This document shows, one piece after another, positions 37,712-48,426 of a stretch of DNA of 64,000 nucleotides (its first letter is position 1; each line of letters opens with the position of its first letter). Below the pieces are notes generated by a model. The model searched no databases. It saw only the letters and a list, made by a program, of their open reading frames with translations, and was not told where the DNA came from. The DNA is from Mesorhizobium sp. SOD10 (GTDB taxonomy: Bacteria > Pseudomonadota > Alphaproteobacteria > Rhizobiales > Rhizobiaceae): positions 1-64,000 of the forward strand of contig CCNA01000006.1 in the NCBI GenBank assembly GCA_000824805.1. The letters are read 5' to 3'. A program made the position numbers and the translations under genes.

Positions 37712-37753
37712 GTTACATGACCAACTTGTCATACAACCCTATTATCATGTAAC
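37712..37753. promoter_or_regulatory. GntR-type operator A with flanking inverted repeat
   Basis: Core TTGTCATACAACCCT (37726-37740) contains the palindrome TTGT-N3-ACAA. Around it is a second inverted repeat, GTTACATGA (37712-37720) and TCATGTAAC (37745-37753). It lies just upstream of the Liv-type binding-protein gene. The core recurs at 39887, 44194 and 49599. Confidence 0.6.
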
Positions 37754-37980
37754 ACGGCTGTCAACGTGACTCCGACCTGACTGCGATCGAACAGGTGGCG
37801 TCGTGTCAACCCTCTCGTTCGTCTGTTTCCGATCTAAGCTTGGGTTGGGAAGTTCATCGCAGTCGGTGCGAGGCGCCGGACAAGGAAGGATGCCCAACGC
37901 AGAGACATGCGCCGCGATCATTGTGCTGATGAAAGTGGCCCTGCAAACGCCAAGGCGGAGGGCTCAGAGCCTTGCCAAAG

Positions 37981-38835
37981 TCACAGCGACAAGCGGTACG
38001 CCTCGATCGCGGAAGCGCCAAAAATTTTCGACCGTTCTTCTTCCGTCAACGCGCACAGGCAATCGTCGAGGGCGCGCTTGACCGACCGATAGTTTGCGGC
38101 GGCCAGGCAGACCGGCCAATCCGAACCGAACAGGCATCGCGACGGTCCGAAGATCGAAAGCACCGCGTCGACATAGGGCTGCAGATCCTGGCTATTCCAG
38201 CGCCGCGAGTCGGCCTCCGTGACCATCCCGGACAGCTTGCACCAGACGTGGTCGCGATGCGCCTTGAAACCTTGCATCAATCCGGCCCATGGCTCCATCG
38301 CATGCTGCGCAATGCGCGGCTTTGCGATGTGGTCGACCACGAAACGCAAATTGGGATGCCGTTCCACCGTCTCCAGGGCCGCGGGGATTTGCGGCTCCTT
38401 CAACAGCAGGTCATAGGCGAGGTTCGCTTCGGCGACCGCAGCCAGCCCGCGCTGGACATCCGCGCGCAGCAGCCAGTTCGGATCCGCCTCGTTATGGACG
38501 AGATGACGGATGCCGACAAGATAGCGGCCATCCGGCCGCGCCTTCAGCTCGGACAGCGTGGCGTCGACATCAGGATCGGTGAGGTCGACCCATCCAACGA
38601 CGCCGGCGACGAAATCGGTCCGGCTCGCGGTCTCCAGGAACACAAGCGTCTCGTTGAGCGAATGCCAAGTCTGGACAAGGATGGTTTTGTCCACGCCGGC
38701 CGCGGCGAGCGCCGGCCTGAGGTCGTCGGGGGAGAACACCCGGCGTATGGCGGCATAGTCTTCCGTCATCCAGCCGCAGGATCCATCCGCCGGGTCCCAG
38801 AAATGCTGATGGCCGTCGATCACCATGGCGCTCAC
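37981..38835 (-). CDS. Amidohydrolase family lactonase (COG3618)
   Basis: TIM-barrel metal hydrolase of 284 aa in the group that includes L-fucono-1,5-lactonase and 4-sulfomuconolactonase. Metal and active-site marks: MVIDGHQHFWDP at the N-terminus, GIRHLVHNEADP, FVVDHIAKP, and GPSRCLFGSDWPVC near the end with the conserved Asp. Its start overlaps the stop of the aldo/keto reductase gene (ATGA), so the two form one unit. A likely sequence is oxidation of an aldose to a lactone by the reductase followed by hydrolysis here; the substrate is inferred, not shown. Confidence 0.87.
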   Translation of the reverse strand: MSAMVIDGHQHFWDPADGSCGWMTEDYAAIRRVFSPDDLRPALAAAGVDKTILVQTWHSLNETLVFLETASRTDFVAGVVGWVDLTDPDVDATLSELKARPDGRYLVGIRHLVHNEADPNWLLRADVQRGLAAVAEANLAYDLLLKEPQIPAALETVERHPNLRFVVDHIAKPRIAQHAMEPWAGLMQGFKAHRDHVWCKLSGMVTEADSRRWNSQDLQPYVDAVLSIFGPSRCLFGSDWPVCLAAANYRSVKRALDDCLCALTEEERSKIFGASAIEAYRLSL

Positions 38836-39818
38836 CAGCGCTGGTGCACGGCAGCCTTGATGCGCCGCTCATAGATGTCGGCGATGCGCTCCATCAGTTG
38901 CGGCGACAGCGCCGGCAGGTCGGACGCGGCGGCGTTTTCCTGCGCCTGCCGGACGGACTTGGCGCCCGGAATGGTCACCGTCACCGCCGGGTTCATCAGG
39001 ATCCAGCGCAGCGCCCATTGCGCCATTGTCGCGCCTGGCGGCAGCAGCGGCCGCAATTCCTCGGCCGCCTGCAGGCCTTCCTGATAGTTCACGCCGGAGA
39101 ATGTCTCGCCGACGTCGAAGGCCTCGCCCTGCCGGTTGTAGTTGCGGTGGTCCTTGGCGCTGAAGCTGGAATCGCTCTTGAACTTGCCGGACAAGAGCCC
39201 GCTGGCCAGCGGCACCCTGACGATGATGGCGACATCCTTCTGGCGCGCCGTGTCGAAGAACAGCTCCGCGGGTCGCTGCCGGAACATGTTGTAGATGATC
39301 TGGACGCTGACGACGCCGGGATATTGCAGCGCCTTGATGCCTTCCTCGACCTTTTCGACGCTGACGCCGTAATGGCGGATCTTGCCTTCCTCGACCAGCT
39401 TCTCGAGCGCTTCGAATGTTTCTGGCTGGTAGAAGACCTCCGTCATCGGGCAGTGGAGCTGCACCAGGTCAAGAACGTCGACCTCGAGATAGCGCAGGCT
39501 GCGCTCGACAAAGCTGGTCAGATTCTTGCGATTGTAGCCGGAGGCGACATGCGGGTTCAGCCGCTTGCCGGCCTTCGTGGCGACCATCGGCCTCGCGCCG
39601 CCCCGCCCCTTCAGCGTCTTTGCGATCAGCTTTTCGGCCCGACCGTCGCCATAGACGTCGGCCGTGTCGATCATCGTCACGCCTGAATCGAGCGCGGCAT
39701 TGAGCGCCGCGATCGCGTCCTTCTCCTCGACGTCGCCCCAGTCGGCGCCGATCGCCCAACTGCCGAAGCCGATTTCCGACACTTGCCAGCCGGTGCGGCC
39801 AAATCGCCTTTGATGCAT
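38832..39818 (-). CDS. Aldo/keto reductase
   Basis: NADP-dependent aldo/keto reductase of 328 aa. Marks: MIDTADVYGDGRAEKLIAKT with the catalytic Asp and Tyr, the Lys in MVATKAGKRL, the His in DLVQLHCPMTEV, and the cofactor segment TVTIPGAKSVRQAQENAAA. Similar proteins include D-threo-aldose (L-fucose) dehydrogenases. It is first in a two-gene unit with the lactonase and has operator B 68 nt upstream. Ribosome site GAGGAG lies 11 nt before the ATG. Confidence 0.88.
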   Translation of the reverse strand: MHQRRFGRTGWQVSEIGFGSWAIGADWGDVEEKDAIAALNAALDSGVTMIDTADVYGDGRAEKLIAKTLKGRGGARPMVATKAGKRLNPHVASGYNRKNLTSFVERSLRYLEVDVLDLVQLHCPMTEVFYQPETFEALEKLVEEGKIRHYGVSVEKVEEGIKALQYPGVVSVQIIYNMFRQRPAELFFDTARQKDVAIIVRVPLASGLLSGKFKSDSSFSAKDHRNYNRQGEAFDVGETFSGVNYQEGLQAAEELRPLLPPGATMAQWALRWILMNPAVTVTIPGAKSVRQAQENAAASDLPALSPQLMERIADIYERRIKAAVHQRW

Positions 39819-39886
39819 GGAAACTCACTCCTCAAAGCCAACGTCGTCTTGACGGGTCGTGCCCGCAGGAATATCAGATCGGATGG

Positions 39887-39901
39887 TTGTATGACAACCC
39901 T
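39887..39901. promoter_or_regulatory. GntR-type operator B
   Basis: TTGTATGACAACCCT, the reverse-complement core of operators A and C and identical to D, 68 nt upstream of the aldo/keto reductase. Confidence 0.6.
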
Positions 39902-40084
39902 GTAAGCATGCAAAAGGTGATTACGGATAGCGCCGGGTTTGGATCTATCGGAAGGCTGGAGGACGACGGGATGCTCCTGGCATTCGCGCAAGATGCCGAT
40001 CGAGGCCGGGCGGGCTTAGAACGTCGGGCCGTAACCGCCTCCTGTCGCGGCAGGCCAGACACCGCTCAGGCGCCCTCGCCCGAT

Positions 40085-40813
40085 CTATTTCAGATGTCCG
40101 GCGCCGTCGCGGAGCTGCTCGAAGCGCTTGTAGGAACGGGTCAGGTGCAGCCGCATCGCGCGCTGCGCCGCCTTGGCGTCGCGCGCCGCGATAGCGTCGT
40201 GGATCGCCCGGTGCTCGCGCCGCGTCCGCTCGAAATGCCGCTCGCGCTCGTCGGGCTCCAGGCGATCGAACTGCGTCCATTGGCGCGGGATCATCGCGGT
40301 ACCGAACGTGTCGAAAAGCCGGCTGAAATAGGCGTTGTGCGAGGCGAGCGAAATCGCCCGATGGAAAGCCGCATCCTCGGTCGCGGCGAGACCGGTTTCG
40401 GCGATCGCGCGGTCGATGGCGTCGAGCTGCCTGGCCATGAGCGCAAGGTCCTTGGCGGTCCGGCGCGTGGCTGCCAGCGCCGCCGCCTCTCCCTCGACGC
40501 CTATGCGCAGCTCGAGCACCGCCAGGATCTCGTCGATCGATTCGACATCCGTCGGCACGATCGAAAAGGTTTTCGGCGGCGGCTCCTGGGCCACGAAGGC
40601 GCCGAGGCCCTGCCTTGTCGTGATCAGCCCTCGTGCGCGCAGCGAAGCCAGCGCCTCGCGAACCACCGTCCGGCTGACGCCAGTCGCGTTGACGATTTCC
40701 TGCTCGGTGGGAAGCCGCTGTCCCGGCGCAAGATCGCCGGCTTCGATCTGCGCGGCAAACTTGTCGACCAGCTCGCCCCTCAGATTGGGGGACTGGCGAA
40801 TGGCGCCGAACAT
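40085..40813 (-). CDS. FCD-domain GntR family regulator
   Basis: Regulator of about 242 aa. N-terminal winged HTH (LVDKFAAQIEAGDLAPGQRL, PTEQEIVNATGVSRTVVREA, LASLRARGLITTRQGLGAFV) and C-terminal all-helical FCD ligand domain, with metal-ligand candidates in EDAAFHRAISLASHN and EHRAIHDAIAARDAKAA. The ATG at 40813 has GAGGGAG close upstream and is preferred over 40834. It is a candidate reader of the TTGT-N3-ACAA operators, since FCD-type GntR proteins use similar sites. It diverges from the dehydrogenase at 40939. Confidence 0.9.
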   Translation of the reverse strand: MFGAIRQSPNLRGELVDKFAAQIEAGDLAPGQRLPTEQEIVNATGVSRTVVREALASLRARGLITTRQGLGAFVAQEPPPKTFSIVPTDVESIDEILAVLELRIGVEGEAAALAATRRTAKDLALMARQLDAIDRAIAETGLAATEDAAFHRAISLASHNAYFSRLFDTFGTAMIPRQWTQFDRLEPDERERHFERTRREHRAIHDAIAARDAKAAQRAMRLHLTRSYKRFEQLRDGAGHLK

Positions 40814-40938
40814 TGCTCCCTCGCGATCCGTCATCGGAAAACCGGCCCTTTAAATCGATTCTTGCGCCAAGGATCGCACCGCTTGGTTGCAACGGCAATC
40901 TTTCGTTTGTTTGAGCCCAACAGCAAGGAAGGACCAAC

Positions 40939-41844
40939 ATGAAGCAGCAAATTGGCTTTATCGGGCTGGGCGCGATGGGTTCGGGCATGGCGGCCAACCT
41001 TCTGGCCAAGGGCTGGCCGCTGACGGTCTGGGCGCACCGCAACCAGGAGGCGGCGCTGAAGCTTGTCAGCGCTGGCGCCCGCCAGTCGGCGACGCCGCGC
41101 GCGCTCGCCGAAGGCTGCGACATCGTTCTCCTTTGCGTCACCGGCTCGCCGCAGGTGGAAGCGGTCGTAAAGGGTCCGGAGGGGCTTGCGGCTGCCAACA
41201 AACCGCTGCTCATCATCGACTGCTCTACCTCCAACCCGTCCTCGACGATCGCTCTCGCCGCCGAGCTTGCAGCTCAACGCGTGACGCTGATCGACGCGCC
41301 GCTGGCGCGCACGCCCAAGGAAGCCGCCGCGGGCAAGCTCGACGTCATGGTCGGCGGGGCGGCGGAAGCGGTCGCCCGCGCGCGGCCAGTGCTCGAAGCC
41401 TTCGCCGCGCGCATCGTCCACACCGGCCCGACGGGCAGCGGCCACACCATGAAGCTGCTCAACAATTTCGTCTCGATGGGCTATTCCGCGATCTATTCCG
41501 AGGCGCTGACGCTCGGCGCCAAGGCGGGGTTGACGCCGCAGGTCTTCAACAGCGTCATCTCCGGCAGCCGCATGGACTGCGGCTTCTACCAGGCCTTCTT
41601 CGACTTCGTGCTGAACCGCAACGAAAACGCCCAGCGCTTCGCCATCGCCAATGCGCTGAAGGACATGACCTACCTCACCTCCTTCGCCCAGGCCGCCGGC
41701 ATCGCCAACCCGGTCGGCGCCGTGGTCCGCAACGGTTTTGCGACGGCGGTGGCCACGGGGCATGGCGAGAAGTTCGTGCCGGCGCTGTCGGATATCGTCG
41801 CGGGGCTGAATGGGGTATCGCTGGTTGAGCCGGCGGCTGAGTGA
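40939..41844 (+). CDS. 3-hydroxyisobutyrate dehydrogenase-family oxidoreductase
   Basis: NAD(P)-dependent beta-hydroxyacid dehydrogenase of 301 aa (GarR/MmsB family). Rossmann motif IGFIGLGAMGSGMAANLL, substrate motif LIDAPLARTPKEAAAGKLDV, catalytic Lys in GHTMKLLNNFVSMG. Relatives reduce or oxidise tartronate semialdehyde, threonate or 2-hydroxyacids. AAGGAAGGA precedes the ATG. Together with the FAD oxidase and lactonase it fits a sugar-acid oxidation pathway. Confidence 0.9.
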   Translation: MKQQIGFIGLGAMGSGMAANLLAKGWPLTVWAHRNQEAALKLVSAGARQSATPRALAEGCDIVLLCVTGSPQVEAVVKGPEGLAAANKPLLIIDCSTSNPSSTIALAAELAAQRVTLIDAPLARTPKEAAAGKLDVMVGGAAEAVARARPVLEAFAARIVHTGPTGSGHTMKLLNNFVSMGYSAIYSEALTLGAKAGLTPQVFNSVISGSRMDCGFYQAFFDFVLNRNENAQRFAIANALKDMTYLTSFAQAAGIANPVGAVVRNGFATAVATGHGEKFVPALSDIVAGLNGVSLVEPAAE

Positions 41845-41906
41845 AATCGCACAGGGGCGCTTCTCTCCGTTTTGGCTGGCGCTGACCGAGCGGGCTGAGC
41901 CGCTGC

Positions 41907-42692
41907 CTACCCGGCTGCCTGCCCGCGCATTGCCTTCCGCAGCCGCGAATGCCGTGCCGGCGACGCTGGCTTCGCGGAGGCTTCGCCTCCAGGCAGTCCA
42001 ACGCGTGAGGCAGCACCTGCGAGATGCCGCGTCATGGCAGCGCTCGCGCCCTTCACGTCGCCGGCCTTGATCGCCGCCAGGATGCGTTCGTGCTCGCCCA
42101 GTGTCGTGCGTGCCATGTCGTCCGACTTCTGCTGGTTGCCGGCGGCCAGGATGCTTTCGCGCACCCGCTCCGAGACGAAGACGAGAAACTGGCCCATATA
42201 AGGGTTCTGGGTCGCTTCTGCGACGGCGCGGTGGAAACCGAGGTCGTTCTTCAGCCAGGCGACGCTGCCATAGGGAGCCGTGCGCATCCCATCGAGCGCC
42301 TGCTCCATCGCCGCGATATCCGCATCGGAGCGGCGGGTCGCGGCCAGCGCGGCGATCTGCACTTCCAGCATGCCGCGCAGCTCGAAAAGATTGCGGAAGG
42401 AATCCGCCCGCTGCAAGGTTTCGTAGTCGATCGTCAGCACCGTCGCGTTGGTGGCGTCGGCGACGAAGGCGCCCCTGCCCTGCTGCGACCAGATGCGGCC
42501 TTCCGAGCGCAGCCTTGCGATCGCCTCGCGCACCACGTTTCGGCTGACCCCGAACGTGGTCGCCAGCGCCTGTTCGGTCGGAAGCTGATCGCCGGGCTTC
42601 AGCCGCCCCTGCGCGATCTCGCGCGAGATCGAACTCGCCACGAGGGTGGAGAGATGCGGACCGCGATTGACCTTGTCGAGCTTCAGCGTCAT
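41907..42692 (-). CDS. FCD-domain GntR family regulator
   Basis: Second GntR/FCD regulator (261 aa): HTH part SREIAQGRLKPGDQLPTEQA, TFGVSRNVVREAIARLRSEG; FCD part with FHRAVAEATQNPYMGQFLVF and EHERILAAIKAGDVKGASAA. It starts 3 nt after the FAD oxidase stop and is co-transcribed with it, downstream of operator C. An autoregulatory loop with that operator is therefore plausible. The tail is rich in Ala, Pro and Arg. Confidence 0.9.
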   Translation of the reverse strand: MTLKLDKVNRGPHLSTLVASSISREIAQGRLKPGDQLPTEQALATTFGVSRNVVREAIARLRSEGRIWSQQGRGAFVADATNATVLTIDYETLQRADSFRNLFELRGMLEVQIAALAATRRSDADIAAMEQALDGMRTAPYGSVAWLKNDLGFHRAVAEATQNPYMGQFLVFVSERVRESILAAGNQQKSDDMARTTLGEHERILAAIKAGDVKGASAAMTRHLAGAASRVGLPGGEASAKPASPARHSRLRKAMRGQAAG

Positions 42693-42695
42693 CGC

Positions 42696-44138
42696 TCACC
42701 TATAGTCGAGCGCGGATGCGGACGCCAGAATGCGGCCGTTGCTCAATATATGGCGCGGATCGATCGCGTCCTTGATGCCTGCCGCGAGATCGAGCGTTAC
42801 CGGATCGATGCGGTCGAGGAAGGCCCGCTGCTTGACCCGGCCGATGCCGTGCTCGGCGCTGATCGAGCCGCCATAGCGGTCGACGACGGCGAAAATCTCC
42901 GCTTCCGCCTCCTCGAACAGATGCTCGATCGCCTCGGCCGCCATGCCCTCCGGCGGCACGACGTTGAGATGGATGTTGCCGTCGCCGACATGGCCGTAGG
43001 TGACGGGCAGCGCGTCGGGTCTCGCCCGCTCCAATTCGAACAGTGCATCGGTGACGAAATCGGCAAGCTTCGAGATCGGCACGGAGACATCGGTGCGCAG
43101 ATAGCGGCCGCCGCGCCCCTGCCGCTCGACCATGATCTCGCGGTAGAGCCACAGGCGCTCACCCTGCGCCCGGGTCGATGCCACGATGCCGTCCTCGACG
43201 AGATCCTCGACGCCCGCGAGAAAACTTAACAGCATATCCTTGAGGTCGATCAGTCCTCCGGACGAAACCTCGATCAGGACATAGGCCGGGTAAGGCTTGC
43301 CGAGTGGCTCGTGGAAATCCTTGCCCTCGCGCATGGTGATCTCGATGCCGCCGCGCAGGATCAGCTCGAAGGCGGTGAGCAGGTCGCTGCAACCGCGCCG
43401 CGCCCGCGCATAGAGCGCCATTGCATCCTCGACGGAGCGTAGGCCGACAAGCGCCGTTTCGATCTGCGTCGGCTTGGGGAAGAGTTTCAGCGCCGCGGCG
43501 GTGACGATGCCGAGCGTCCCTTCCGAGCCGATAAAGACCTGCTTCAAATCATAGCCGCGATTGTCCTTGCGCAGCACCTTCAGCCCGTTCCAGATCCGGC
43601 CGTCAGCCAGCACGACTTCGAGGCCAAGCACAAGGTCGCGCGTCATGCCGTAACGCAGCACGTTGAAGCCGCCGGCATTGGTGGCGACATTGCCGCCGAT
43701 GCGGCAGCTTCCCTGTGCGCCGAAGGTAATCGGCAGGATACAGTCGCTCTCCTCGGCCGCGCGCTTGGCGTCCTCGAGGATGCAGCCGGCCTCGACCACC
43801 ATGGCGAAGTCGATCGGGCTGATCGAGCGGATCCGGTTCATGCGCTCCAACGAGACGACGACCTCGTTGCCGTCAGCCGCCACCGCGGCGCCGACAAGGC
43901 CGGTCAGCCCGCCCTGCGGCACGACGGGGATGCGCTCGGCATGGCAGTGCCTCATCAGCGCCGACATCTCTTCCACCGAAGCCGGCCGCACCACCGCCAG
44001 CGGGCAGCCGAAATGGTCGCCTGACCAGTCGCGGCTATAGCGTGTGATGTCCTCTGCCTCGGTCAGCAGCCCGCCATCCGACAGCACGCCGGCAAGGGCG
44101 GCGATCAGCGATGCGGAATTGGGCGGCACTGCATTCAT
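42696..44138 (-). CDS. FAD-linked 2-hydroxyacid oxidase/dehydrogenase (GlcD-like)
   Basis: Vanillyl-alcohol-oxidase-type flavoenzyme of 480 aa, as in glycolate oxidase subunit GlcD and D-lactate dehydrogenases. FAD-binding segments: VVPQGGLTGLVGAAVAADGN, FGAQGSCRIGGNVATNAGGF, VFIGSEGTLGIVTAAALKLF. C-terminal cap: VTYGHVGDGNIHLNVVPP and SAEHGIGRVKQRAFL. Start at 44138 (MNAVPPNSAS) is chosen by similarity; the frame to 44204 overlaps the operator. It probably oxidises a sugar-derived D-2-hydroxyacid. Followed directly by a GntR gene. Confidence 0.9.
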   Translation of the reverse strand: MNAVPPNSASLIAALAGVLSDGGLLTEAEDITRYSRDWSGDHFGCPLAVVRPASVEEMSALMRHCHAERIPVVPQGGLTGLVGAAVAADGNEVVVSLERMNRIRSISPIDFAMVVEAGCILEDAKRAAEESDCILPITFGAQGSCRIGGNVATNAGGFNVLRYGMTRDLVLGLEVVLADGRIWNGLKVLRKDNRGYDLKQVFIGSEGTLGIVTAAALKLFPKPTQIETALVGLRSVEDAMALYARARRGCSDLLTAFELILRGGIEITMREGKDFHEPLGKPYPAYVLIEVSSGGLIDLKDMLLSFLAGVEDLVEDGIVASTRAQGERLWLYREIMVERQGRGGRYLRTDVSVPISKLADFVTDALFELERARPDALPVTYGHVGDGNIHLNVVPPEGMAAEAIEHLFEEAEAEIFAVVDRYGGSISAEHGIGRVKQRAFLDRIDPVTLDLAAGIKDAIDPRHILSNGRILASASALDYR

Positions 44139-44193
44139 GGACCGGACCTGGACCCTTCCTGAAAACGACTGGACAATCACCAAGCTTGTCGTG

Positions 44194-44208
44194 TTATCAT
44201 ACAACCCT
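44194..44208. promoter_or_regulatory. GntR-type operator C
   Basis: TTATCATACAACCCT, one mismatch from operator A, between the divergent FAD oxidase and glyoxalase genes and able to control both. Confidence 0.55.
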
Positions 44209-44300
44209 GATTTAGAACATCAAGCGATAGCATACTTCCCGAAGCCGTTTGGTGTGGATGGTCAGACTGGCAAATCAATGAATTCGGAGGACCTTTCCCA

Positions 44301-44714
44301 ATGAGCGACGCCCCCGGCTTTCGCTATATGCACACCATGATCAGGGTGCTCGACCTCGACAAGTCGATCGCCTTCTACACCGAGGTGCTCGGCATGACTT
44401 TGCTGCGCCGCGAGGATTATCCCGGCGGCAAGTTCACCAATGCCTTTGTCGGCTACGGGCCGGAGGACAAGGAAGCGGTCATCGAGCTGACGCTGAACTG
44501 GGGCCGCGAGGAACCCTATGAGATCGGCACCGGCTTCGGCCATCTGGCGCTCGGCGTCAACGACATCTACGCCGTTTGCGCCGAACTGGAAAAGCGCGGC
44601 GCCAAGATCCCGCGCAAGCCCGGACCGATGCAGCACGGCACCACCCACATCGCCTTCGTCGAGGACCCGGACGGCTACAAGATCGAGCTGATCGGTCTGG
44701 ACACGATGCAGTAA
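44301..44714 (+). CDS. gloA: Glyoxalase I (lactoylglutathione lyase)
   Basis: Vicinal-oxygen-chelate metalloenzyme of 137 aa that isomerises the methylglyoxal-glutathione adduct to S-lactoylglutathione. The metal ligands appear as His in MHTMIRVLDLDKSIAFYTEV, Glu in KEAVIELTLNWG, His in GFGHLALGVNDIYAV and Glu in DPDGYKIELIGL. Length is normal for the short proteobacterial enzyme. CGGAGG precedes the ATG. Placement in the regulon suggests the pathway produces triose phosphates or methylglyoxal. Confidence 0.92.
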   Translation: MSDAPGFRYMHTMIRVLDLDKSIAFYTEVLGMTLLRREDYPGGKFTNAFVGYGPEDKEAVIELTLNWGREEPYEIGTGFGHLALGVNDIYAVCAELEKRGAKIPRKPGPMQHGTTHIAFVEDPDGYKIELIGLDTMQ

Positions 44715-44797
44715 ATTCAGCCCGGACCGCACCGGCCTCGCGCCGATGCGGTCCCTTTCCGTCCGCGCTTGCTTGGGAGGCGGTGCGGATCGGTACG

Positions 44798-45766
44798 TCA
44801 CTTGATGACCGCGATCTTGCTGCGGTCGATAGTGATGGCGACGGCGGCGATCAGCACCGCGCCGAACACCATGTTCTCCAGGAAGATATTGACGCCGACG
44901 AAGGTCATGCCGATGCGCACGATCGAGATGATCAGCGCGCCGACCGCAGTGCGCGCGACGCCACCCAGCCCGCCGGTGATCGCAGTGCCGCCGACAATGA
45001 CGGCGGCAATGGCCGGCAGCAGCAGCTGGTTGGCGAGCACCGGCGAGCCGCTTGACAGCCTGGCCGCCAGCACGACGCCGGCAACGGCCGCCAGCATGCC
45101 CGATGCGGCGAAGGCGATGATCTTGGTGCGGTCGACATTGATGCCGGCCGCCCACGCCGCCGGCTCGCCGGCTCCGACCGCGGTCGCCTGGCGGCCGAAG
45201 CGCGTGTAGCGCAGCGCGAGGAAACTGACAATGCCGATCAGCGCCGAAATCAGCACCACCATCGGCAGGCCGAAAATCGTGGCGTTGATCCAAGCAGTCT
45301 TTTCGCGCCCGGCTTCCTCGATGGTGATGGCTCGGCCGTTGGAGACCCAGAGCGCCAGGCCAGTAACCACGCCGCCGGTGGCCAAGGTCGCGACGAAGGA
45401 CGGCACGCGCAGCTTGACGTGGACGATGCCGCTCAGCAGACCGAAGGCGAGGCCAGACAGGATCGCCACCGGAAAGGCGGCAAAGCCGAGCGCAGGCAAG
45501 AGCTGCGCCAGCATCACGCTCGCCAGCGAGGCCACCGCCTGGATCGACAGGTCGATGCCACCGAGCAGGATGGCGAAGGTGACGCCGGTGGCCAGGATGA
45601 ACAGCACGGCGGTGTTGGCGAAGAGCAGTGCCAGCGTCTCGCCGGTCAGGAAGCCGGGCGCGGCGATCTCGATGATCAGCAGCAAGGCAACGAGCAGGAC
45701 CAGCGGTATGGCGCCCTGCGTCCACTTGCCCTCGAAAATCCGCCTGATGGAAAAAACCTCATTCAT
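44798..45766 (-). CDS. Sugar ABC transporter permease (RbsC family)
   Basis: 322-aa permease, about 9 spans: FAILLGGIDLSIQAVASLAS and LPAIAAVIVGGTAITGGLGG. It is the distal gene of a minus-strand set (binding protein, permease, ATPase, permease). Starts 4 nt after the ATPase stop. Confidence 0.9.
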   Translation of the reverse strand: MNEVFSIRRIFEGKWTQGAIPLVLLVALLLIIEIAAPGFLTGETLALLFANTAVLFILATGVTFAILLGGIDLSIQAVASLASVMLAQLLPALGFAAFPVAILSGLAFGLLSGIVHVKLRVPSFVATLATGGVVTGLALWVSNGRAITIEEAGREKTAWINATIFGLPMVVLISALIGIVSFLALRYTRFGRQATAVGAGEPAAWAAGINVDRTKIIAFAASGMLAAVAGVVLAARLSSGSPVLANQLLLPAIAAVIVGGTAITGGLGGVARTAVGALIISIVRIGMTFVGVNIFLENMVFGAVLIAAVAITIDRSKIAVIK

Positions 45767-45770
45767 CGGC

Positions 45771-47278
<1,508 letters not shown>

Positions 47279-47282
<4 letters not shown>

Positions 47283-48262
47283 TTCACGATCTTCAGACGA
47301 ACGCGGTCGAGTGACAGCGCCACGGCTGCGATGATCATCAGGCCCTGCACCGTCTGCTGGATGTAGGGCGAGATGCCGAGCAGGATCATGCCGTTGGCCA
47401 AAACGGTGACGATCAGCACGCCGATCAGCGTATTGACGACGCCACCCTCGCCGCCGGTCAGCGCCGTGCCCCCGACGACCACCGCCGTGACCGCGGCAAA
47501 CAGCCTGCCGTCACCGATGACGGCATGCGACTGACCGAGCTGGGCGGCGGCGAGCACGCCGGCGATGCCGAAGAAGAAACCGGCCAGCGCGAACGCCGCG
47601 ATGCGCACGCGCGTGACGTTGACGCCAGAGAGCTTGGTCACGTCCTCATCGCCGCCGATCGCCAATATGTGGCGGCCGAGCCGCGTGTGATACTGGATGA
47701 TTGCGGCGAGCACGAAAGCCCCGACTGCGACCCAAACCGCCAGCGGCAATCCGAGGAACCGATGCAAGGCGAGGTCGCGGATCGAGGCTTCGTTGAGCCG
47801 GATGGCCGAGCCGCCCAGCATATAGACCGACAGGCCGAGCCCGACGAACCACATGCCGAGCGTCGCCATGAAAGAGGGGATGCGCAGCATCGTCTGCACC
47901 AAGCCGCTGATCAGTCCCATGATCGTGCCCGAGGCGATCGCCGCCAGCACCGCCCACCAGCCATAATCGTTGCCGTTGCTGTCATTGGCGGCCAGCAGCA
48001 CCACCACCATCGCCGCCACCGACAGCGTGCCCTCGACCGAGAGGTCGATGCTGCCCATCAGGATGATGAAGGTCAGCCCCATCGCCAGTGTCAGCGGGAC
48101 CGCGGCGGAGTTGGCGAGGCGCACCAGGTTGCGGAGCTCGATGAAATTGGGATTGGCAATGGTGATCAGAATGCACAGCACGACCAGCACCGCCACCGGC
48201 GCGAGCCTGCGCCAGCGCCTGCCGCCGAGCATTGTGGCGATACGGCCGGGGAGGAATGTCAT
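47279..48262 (-). CDS. Sugar ABC transporter permease (RbsC family)
   Basis: RbsC-family permease of about 327 aa: LTFIILMGSIDLSVEGTLSV and GDGRLFAAVTAVVVGGTALT. Paired with the permease at 44798-45766 it would make a heterodimeric channel, like the two-permease system at 29490-31447. Start is uncertain; ATG 48262 (MTFLPGRIATM) is chosen and the frame extends to 48379. Confidence 0.88.
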
Positions 48263-48426
48263 AAGCGTCGTCCGCTCGATGTCCGAAACGGACTTCAGGG
48301 GTTCTGTATCGATTGTCAAGAAACCGCTTCCCGTCTGCTGGTAACAGGCGTCGTGGCCGCGGGAGCAGGACGCCGGCAAAAAGGGAGCGGGCCGCCGCCA
48401 GGGAGAAGCCGGCCCGCCCCAACGGG

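Noticed and set aside
40831..42699. 622-codon minus-strand frame spanning two genes
   Set aside because: Covers the GntR gene in the wrong frame and the HIBDH-like gene on the wrong strand; low-complexity Arg/Ala composition.
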